Origin: VRUE01 sp050258095 | Lineage (GTDB): Bacteria; Actinomycetota; Thermoleophilia; Solirubrobacterales; 70-9 | Length of the DNA: 5,665 nt | Assembly: GCA_050258095.1 (NCBI GenBank) | Contig: JBLMYD010000036.1 | Location: 1-5,665, forward strand | Direction: 5' to 3' | Shown: piece by piece, positions 1 through 3,833 of the stretch | Layout of the letters: each line of letters starts with the position of its first letter | How positions within the stretch are numbered: position 1 is the first letter of the stretch | Notes under the pieces: generated by a model | Told to the model about the DNA's origin: nothing | The model's database searches: none | What the model saw: only the letters and a program-made list of their open reading frames with translations | Program-made: the position numbers and the translations under genes

Positions 1-875
1 ACCTTCTCGTCGGGGAAGTCCTCGATCTCCCGCGGCTGGATGAAGAGGCCCGAGGGCGCCTCGGCGATCCCCAGGTTGGAGGCGATGTTGAAGTTCTTGC
101 GCATCGAGCGCCCGACCAGCGCCACCTTGCGGTCGAGCCGCGCGGCGGCGTCGATCACCTGCTGGACGCGGTGGATGTTGGAGGCGAACGAGGTGACGAT
201 GATCCGCCCCTTGCAGCGGGAGAACTCCTCCAGCAGCGCCGGGCCGACCGCCGACTCCGAGGGGGCGACGCCGGGCCGGTCGGCGTTGGTCGAATCGCCG
301 CAGAGGACGGTCAGCCCTTCTTCGCCGAGCCGGGCCAGGCGCGAGACGTCGGCCGGGCGCCCGTCGACCGGCGTCTGGTCGAACTTGTAGTCGCCGGTCA
401 TCAGCACCGAGCCGATCTCCGTCGTCAGCAGCACGCCGCGCGCGTCGGGGATCGAGTGCGAGAGGTGGACCGTCTCGATCTCGAACGGGCCCGCCTTGAC
501 CCTCTCCCCCGCCGCCAGGTCTTCCAGCGGCGCGTCGCTCAGCTTGTGCTCGTCGAGCTTGGAGCGCACCATGCCGATCGTCAGCAGCCCGCCGTAGATC
601 ACCGGCGGGGAGCCGATTTCGCGCAGCACGTAGGGCAGCGCGCCGACGTGGTCCTCGTGCCCGTGGGTGAGGACGATCGCCTCGATGTCGTCGACCCGCT
701 CGCGCAGGTAGGAGAAGTCGGGCAGGACGAGGTCGATGCCGAGCATCTCGGCCGTCGGGAACATCAGGCCGGTGTCGACGACGACGATGCGGCCGTCGTA
801 CTCGACGACGGTCATGTTCTTGCCGATCTCGCCCAGGCCGCCGAGCGGCAGGACACGAAGCTTGTTTCCAGGCAC
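1..875 (-). CDS. rnj: Ribonuclease J, N-terminal part (3' end outside window)
   Basis: RNase J is a cytoplasmic metallo-beta-lactamase/beta-CASP ribonuclease with 5'-3' exonuclease and endonuclease activity in mRNA decay and rRNA processing. The visible 291 residues begin with the family opening LGGLGEIGKN (residues 11-20). They carry the metal-binding HGHEDH motif (71-76), then SHSIPD (139-144) and TGDYKFD (160-166), where H140 and D162 are the likely further ligands. The beta-CASP part follows with SFASNIHRVQQ (229-239) and GRSM (255-258). The family is about 550-560 residues, so roughly the C-terminal half lies beyond the left edge. The start is GTG at 875-873, sharing one base with the dapA stop (TAGTG). 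It is chosen because the first beta strand follows at once and no later start would keep it. Only a weak GGTGA lies upstream, so translation is probably coupled to dapA. Family assignment is near certain; the J1/J2 distinction is not meaningful here. Confidence 0.97.
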   Translation of the reverse strand, partial: MPGNKLRVLPLGGLGEIGKNMTVVEYDGRIVVVDTGLMFPTAEMLGIDLVLPDFSYLRERVDDIEAIVLTHGHEDHVGALPYVLREIGSPPVIYGGLLTIGMVRSKLDEHKLSDAPLEDLAAGERVKAGPFEIETVHLSHSIPDARGVLLTTEIGSVLMTGDYKFDQTPVDGRPADVSRLARLGEEGLTVLCGDSTNADRPGVAPSESAVGPALLEEFSRCKGRIIVTSFASNIHRVQQVIDAAARLDRKVALVGRSMRKNFNIASNLGIAEAPSGLFIQPREIEDFPDEK

Positions 876-877
876 TA
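873..877 (-). promoter_or_regulatory. TAGTG stop/start overlap, dapA to rnj
   Basis: The dapA stop TAG (877-875) and the rnj start GTG (875-873) share one base on the minus strand. The only Shine-Dalgarno-like sequence is GGTGA about nine bases before the GTG, in the last dapA codons. The arrangement suggests that RNase J is translated mainly by ribosomes reinitiating after dapA, linking RNase J output to the lysine-pathway cistron. The overlap is seen; the coupling is inferred. Confidence 0.65.
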
Positions 878-1753
878 CGGCTTCACCGCTTGCAGGCCGA
901 TGCTCTCCAGGCCGGCTCTGATCGTCGCTCGCTGCTCCTCGTCGGCGGGCACGAGCGGCAGCCGCAGCGTGTCGGTCGGGATCAACCCGGCCATCGCCAG
1001 CGCCGCCTTGACCGGGATCGGGTTGGTCGTCACCGCCAGGGACTCGTAGAGCGAGCGCAGGCCGGCGTCGATCTCACGCGCGCGATCGAGGTCGCCGGCC
1101 TGCGCCGCGTCCCACATCTCGCGCATCTGGGGGCCGGCGAGGTGCGAGGCGACGAGGATGCCGCCGTCGCCGCCCACTTCCAGCGTGCGGAGGAAGATGT
1201 CGTCGTTGCCGGCGAGCAGGCCCAGGCCCTCGATCGGCTGCAGCTCGTCGTTGTTGGCCTGCTTGACGGCGACGACGTTGTCGATCTTCGCCAGCTCGGC
1301 GAGCAGCGAGGGCGGGATGTTGACCACGACCCGCGAGGGGATGTTGTAGGCGACGATCGGCAGGCTCGGCACCGCTGCGGCGACCGCTTCGAAGTGGGCG
1401 AGGATGCCGGCCGGGTTGGGCTTGTTGTAGTAGGGCGTGACGACGAGCGCCGCGTCGGCCCCCGCCTCGGCCGCCATCTTCGTCAGCTCGCAGGAGTGCC
1501 GGGTGTCGTTGGTGCCGGTGCCGCAGACGAGCAGGACCTCGTCGCCGATCTCCGCCCGCACCGCCCTGAGCAGATCGGCGGCCTCGGGATCGGTGATCGT
1601 CGGCACCTCGCCGGTCGTGCCCGAGATCACCAGGCCGTGCGAGCCGTGCTCGAGCAGGTATGCCGCCAGGCGGCGCCCGGCCTGCTCGTCGACGCTCCCT
1701 CCCTCGTCGAAGGGAGTGACCATCGCCGTGATCACGCCGCGAATCTCCTTCAT
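875..1753 (-). CDS. dapA: 4-hydroxy-tetrahydrodipicolinate synthase
   Basis: DapA condenses pyruvate with L-aspartate-4-semialdehyde, the first committed step of diaminopimelate and lysine synthesis, in the cytoplasm. The 292 residues match the usual length of this TIM-barrel aldolase. Visible motifs are GTTGE (45-49, with the active-site Thr pair T46/T47), VTPYYNKP (105-112, Y109 in the catalytic triad), YNIPSR (136-141, Y136 and the carboxylate-binding R141) and the Schiff-base lysine K164 in AVKQAN. GDGGI (195-199) is also typical. The start taken is ATG at 1753, with no Shine-Dalgarno in front. An alternative GTG at 1735 (codon 7) has a perfect AAGGAG nine bases upstream and would drop only six residues. 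The gene lies 23 bases after dapB and its TAG overlaps the rnj GTG. Against E. coli DapA the lysine-feedback residues appear replaced (H53 by D55, H56 by A58, E84 by H86), suggesting weak or absent lysine inhibition. Distinct aldolases of the same fold are less likely given the dapB neighbour. Confidence 0.97.
   Translation of the reverse strand: MKEIRGVITAMVTPFDEGGSVDEQAGRRLAAYLLEHGSHGLVISGTTGEVPTITDPEAADLLRAVRAEIGDEVLLVCGTGTNDTRHSCELTKMAAEAGADAALVVTPYYNKPNPAGILAHFEAVAAAVPSLPIVAYNIPSRVVVNIPPSLLAELAKIDNVVAVKQANNDELQPIEGLGLLAGNDDIFLRTLEVGGDGGILVASHLAGPQMREMWDAAQAGDLDRAREIDAGLRSLYESLAVTTNPIPVKAALAMAGLIPTDTLRLPLVPADEEQRATIRAGLESIGLQAVKP
1733..1750 (-). promoter_or_regulatory. Shine-Dalgarno AAGGAG with alternative dapA GTG start
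   Basis: AAGGAG lies at 1750-1745 on the minus strand, followed by a nine-base spacer and GTG at 1735-1733. It is inside the first codons of the ATG-started dapA reading frame (Lys2-Glu3). The stretch before the ATG (1754-1776) has no purine-rich ribosome-binding site. Translation may therefore begin at this GTG, giving a 286-residue DapA that still contains the first beta strand (VITAMVTPF). The ATG could instead be served by ribosomes finishing dapB 23 bases upstream. The sequence does not decide between them. Confidence 0.4.
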
Positions 1754-1776
1754 CAGGTCAGCGTATCGCGACGCGA

Positions 1777-2442
1777 TCAGAGCAGCTTCTCGAGCCCGAC
1801 CGTGAAACGGTCCGGCAGATCGGCGACTTTTCGCACGGCCAGCAGCACGCCCGGCATGAAGGAGCGGCGGTCGATCGAGTCGTGGCGGAGGCTCAGCGTC
1901 TGGCCCTCGCCGCCGAAGATGACCTCCTGGTGGGCGACGAGGCCGGGCAGGCGCACGGAGTGGATCGGCCGGTGCACGTTGCCGCCCGCGGCCTCGATCA
2001 GCTCCGCCGTGCGCTTCGCCGTCCCCGAGGGCGCGTCGAGCTTGCGGTCGTGGTGCAGCTCGACGATCTCGCACTCGGGCATGTGGGGCGCGATCGCCTG
2101 CGAGACCTGCATCAGCAGCACCGCGCCGATCGCGAAGTTCGGGGCGACGAAGCAGTTCGCCGCGGAGGCCTCGGCGGCGGCGCGCAGCGCGTCGAGGTCG
2201 AAGCCCGTGGTGCCGACGACGGCGTGGACGCCCGCCGCGAGGCAGGCCGTCGCGTTGGCGAGGGCGGTGTCGGGGGTGGTGAAGTCGACGACGACGTCGA
2301 CGCCGGCGAGCACCTCGGTCAGCTCGACGCCGAGGGCGGGGTCCGCGCGCCCGGCGAGCTCGGTGTCCTCAGCGCCCTCGACCGCCTCGCACACCGCCTG
2401 GCCCATGCGGCCGGCGGCTCCGGCTACCCCAACCCTGATCAC
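1777..2442 (-). CDS. dapB: 4-hydroxy-tetrahydrodipicolinate reductase
   Basis: DapB reduces the DapA product to tetrahydrodipicolinate with NAD(P)H, the second step of the diaminopimelate/lysine branch. The N-terminal Rossmann fold shows GAAGRMG (8-14), then VVGTTG (75-80) and APNFAIG (100-106). The substrate-binding domain has ELHHDRK (128-134, catalytic H130/H131 and K134) and DAPSGTA (136-142), and the C-terminal region carries VAHQEVIFGGEGQTL (169-183) and SFMPGVLLAV (194-203). At 221 residues it is short: mycobacterial DapB is about 245 and E. coli 273. The deficit sits between residues about 147 and 162, where other actinobacterial enzymes have a longer loop. The start is GTG at 2442-2440, overlapping the peptidase TGA as GTGA, with a weak GGTGG just upstream. 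The protein opens directly on the first beta strand (IRVGVAG), which supports this start. Ends in TGA, 23 bases before dapA. Confidence 0.97.
   Translation of the reverse strand: MIRVGVAGAAGRMGQAVCEAVEGAEDTELAGRADPALGVELTEVLAGVDVVVDFTTPDTALANATACLAAGVHAVVGTTGFDLDALRAAAEASAANCFVAPNFAIGAVLLMQVSQAIAPHMPECEIVELHHDRKLDAPSGTAKRTAELIEAAGGNVHRPIHSVRLPGLVAHQEVIFGGEGQTLSLRHDSIDRRSFMPGVLLAVRKVADLPDRFTVGLEKLL
2439..2442 (-). promoter_or_regulatory. GTGA stop/start overlap, peptidase to dapB
   Basis: On the minus strand the four bases read GTGA: the peptidase stop TGA (2441-2439) is embedded with the dapB start GTG (2442-2440). Overlaps of this type commonly mark termination-reinitiation coupling, here tying dapB translation to the peptidase. 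The nearest Shine-Dalgarno-like tract, GGTGG a few bases upstream, is weak and lies within the peptidase's last codons, which fits reinitiation. The coupling itself is inferred. Confidence 0.75.
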
Positions 2443-3713
2443 GCGGCCACCAGCATCTCAGACACGGAGCCGATCGCCTCGCGGAAGCGGGCCTCGTCGC
2501 GGCCGACGCAGGCGGCCGAGAGGCGCTCGGGCCGGTAGAGCTCGTCGGCGAGCGCGGCCAGGTCGTCGATCGTCACCGCGTCGACCTTGGCCAGCATCTC
2601 GTCGAGGCTGTCGATCGGCAGGCCGAAGAGGGTCGCCCGCGAGATCCGCGACATGCGCGCCGCCGTCGACTCCGAGGAGAGGACGAGGCGCCCCTTGACG
2701 CTCTCCTTGGCGCGGCTCAGCTCCTCCGCGCTGACCGGCGCGCTGCGCAGGCGCTCGAGCTCGGCCCCGATCACCCCGCAGGCCTCGGCGACGTTGTCCT
2801 CGCGCGTGCCGACGTAGCCGGCGACGAGGCCGGAATCCAGGTACTGCTCGTTGTAGGAGCCGACCGCGTAGGCGAGGCCGCGCTTCTCGCGCACCTCGAC
2901 GAAGAGGCGGGAGGAGCTGGAGCCGCCGAAGATCGAGTCGAGCACCGCCAGCGCGTAGCGGCGCTCGTCGGCGCGGGCGATGCCGGGAGCGCCGAAGCAG
3001 ATGTGGTACTGCTCGGTGTCCTTCTCGTAGAAGCGCAGCCGGGCCAGCTCGTCCGGTCGCTCGTCGGGGAGCTCCGCGGCCTCGCCCCGCGCGGGCGCCA
3101 CGAGGCGCTCGGCCAGCGCCGCGACCCGGGCGTGGTCGAGGTTGCCGGCGGCGCCGACGACGACGTTGGCGCCGGTGTAGCGGGAGCTGCGGTAGGACTC
3201 GATCGCCGGGATCGGGACCGAGCTGATCACCGCCGCCTCGCCGAGGACCCGGCGGCCGAGCGGGTGCTCGCCGAAGACCGCCTCGGCGAGGATGTCGTGG
3301 ACGCGATCCTGCGGTTCGTCCTCGTACATCGCGATCTCCTCGAGCACGACCTCGCGCTCGGAGTCGACTTCGGGGTAGGTCGGCGCGAGCAGCATTTCCG
3401 CCAGCAGCTCGAAGACCTCCTCGGTGTGCTCGTCGAGGAAGCGGGCGTGGATGTGCGTCGTCTCCTTGCCGGTGGCGGCGTTGACGGCGGCGCCGAGGCC
3501 GTCGAGGCGTTCGGCGATCTCGATCGCCGACCAGCGCTCGGTGCCCTTGAAGAGCAGGTGCTCGAGGAAGTGCGAGAGGCCCGCCTGGGCCGGCGTCTCG
3601 TCGCGCGAGCCGGCCCGCACCCAGAGGCCGAGCGCGACGGATCGCACCGAGGGCACCTCCTCGGTCACCACTTTTACGCCCGAATCGAGCGTGGTTGTTT
3701 CAGCTGGGCTCAT
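2439..3713 (-). CDS. M16 family zinc metallopeptidase (processing-peptidase-like)
   Basis: A 424-residue protein of the insulinase/mitochondrial processing peptidase family (M16), the typical length of a bacterial half-clamshell unit that works as a dimer. The inverted zinc motif HFLEH spans 48-52 (ligands H48 and H52, catalytic E51). The downstream glutamate ligand is expected in VVLEEI (122-127), most likely E126. The second, non-catalytic domain shows the glycine/serine-rich loop IFGGSSSSRL (261-270) and VREKRGLAY (274-282), with the R275/Y282 pair typical of the family's substrate-binding C-terminal half. An active peptidase is therefore expected. There is no signal peptide or membrane segment, so it is probably cytoplasmic. 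Its substrate is unknown. It occupies the position of pepR (Mycobacterium) and mlpA/ymxG (Bacillus), next to pnp. The start is ATG at 3713-3711. No normal Shine-Dalgarno is present: the leader reads GATAGGCCTCCC, and most of it belongs to the left arm of the palindrome at 3718-3830. It overlaps dapB by four bases. Confidence 0.94.
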   Translation of the reverse strand: MSPAETTTLDSGVKVVTEEVPSVRSVALGLWVRAGSRDETPAQAGLSHFLEHLLFKGTERWSAIEIAERLDGLGAAVNAATGKETTHIHARFLDEHTEEVFELLAEMLLAPTYPEVDSEREVVLEEIAMYEDEPQDRVHDILAEAVFGEHPLGRRVLGEAAVISSVPIPAIESYRSSRYTGANVVVGAAGNLDHARVAALAERLVAPARGEAAELPDERPDELARLRFYEKDTEQYHICFGAPGIARADERRYALAVLDSIFGGSSSSRLFVEVREKRGLAYAVGSYNEQYLDSGLVAGYVGTREDNVAEACGVIGAELERLRSAPVSAEELSRAKESVKGRLVLSSESTAARMSRISRATLFGLPIDSLDEMLAKVDAVTIDDLAALADELYRPERLSAACVGRDEARFREAIGSVSEMLVAA

Positions 3714-3717
3714 GGGA

Positions 3718-3830
3718 GGCCTATCCCGGTGGGGGTGAAGCGTCTTGTACTTTTTCGCGGGCGCATCCTCGGGCGCCAGCCCAAGCCCACCCCTCGAAAA
3801 AGTTAAGCGGGACCCCCACCGGGATAGGCC
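3718..3830. repeat. Nested inverted repeat filling the pnp-peptidase gap
   Basis: The arms at 3718-3736 (GGCCTATCCCGGTGGGGGT) and 3812-3830 are perfect reverse complements over 19 bases. Inside lie a second perfect inverted pair (3749-3757 / 3795-3803) and a 5-bp hairpin (3760-3764 / 3773-3777), so the 113 bases can fold into one long interrupted stem-loop. The element leaves only 3 bases after the pnp stop and 4 before the peptidase start, and covers the peptidase ribosome-binding region. The outermost GGCC and the following TA are self-complementary, so either could be a short target duplication around terminal inverted repeats; this is speculative. In RNA the structure could act as a barrier to 3'-5' decay, a processing site or a translational block. 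It lacks the terminal U-run of a standard intrinsic terminator. Presence of the repeat is certain; its role is not known. Confidence 0.9.
3749..3803. repeat. Inner A/T-rich inverted repeat and central hairpin
   Basis: ACTTTTTCG (3749-3757) and CGAAAAAGT (3795-3803) are perfect 9-base reverse complements centred in the larger palindrome. They are the longest A/T runs in an otherwise very GC-rich window. Between them GGCGC (3760-3764) and GCGCC (3773-3777) form a hairpin with an eight-base loop. A tandem hexamer AGCCCA x2 (3778-3789) occupies the unpaired right side. The pairing sits inside the outer arms, so both stems can form together. Confidence 0.85.
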
Positions 3831-3833
3831 CCA

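Noticed and set aside
171..1049. A 292-codon plus-strand open frame opposite rnj
   Set aside because: The product is dominated by R, D, V, G and A with no recognisable motif; the minus strand clearly encodes RNase J here.
1754..2074. N-terminal extension of dapA (107 codons) upstream of the ATG at 1753
   Set aside because: The extension overlaps dapB in another frame and is Arg/Pro/Gly-rich. DapA families start near MKEIRGVITAMVTP, and 292 residues is the normal length.
890..2698. A 602-codon plus-strand open frame opposite dapA, dapB and the peptidase end
   Set aside because: Its translation is Arg/Ala/Pro/Ser-rich low complexity with no family motif, and the opposite strand holds well-conserved genes. 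Long antisense frames are expected in GC-rich DNA.
3003..3806. A 267-codon plus-strand frame crossing from the peptidase into the palindrome
   Set aside because: It is antisense to conserved peptidase codons over nearly all its length, and its amino-acid make-up is that of a shadow frame.
3718..3830. Intrinsic (Rho-independent) terminator
   Set aside because: The outer stem is followed by TCCCATG in the transcript, not a U-run, and the A/T runs are inside the structure. The gene downstream is co-oriented and otherwise tightly coupled.
3714..3833. Internal promoter for the peptidase within the gap
   Set aside because: TACAAG on the minus strand is a weak -10 match, but no -35-like sequence lies at suitable spacing, and TTGTAC on the plus strand has no matching -10.
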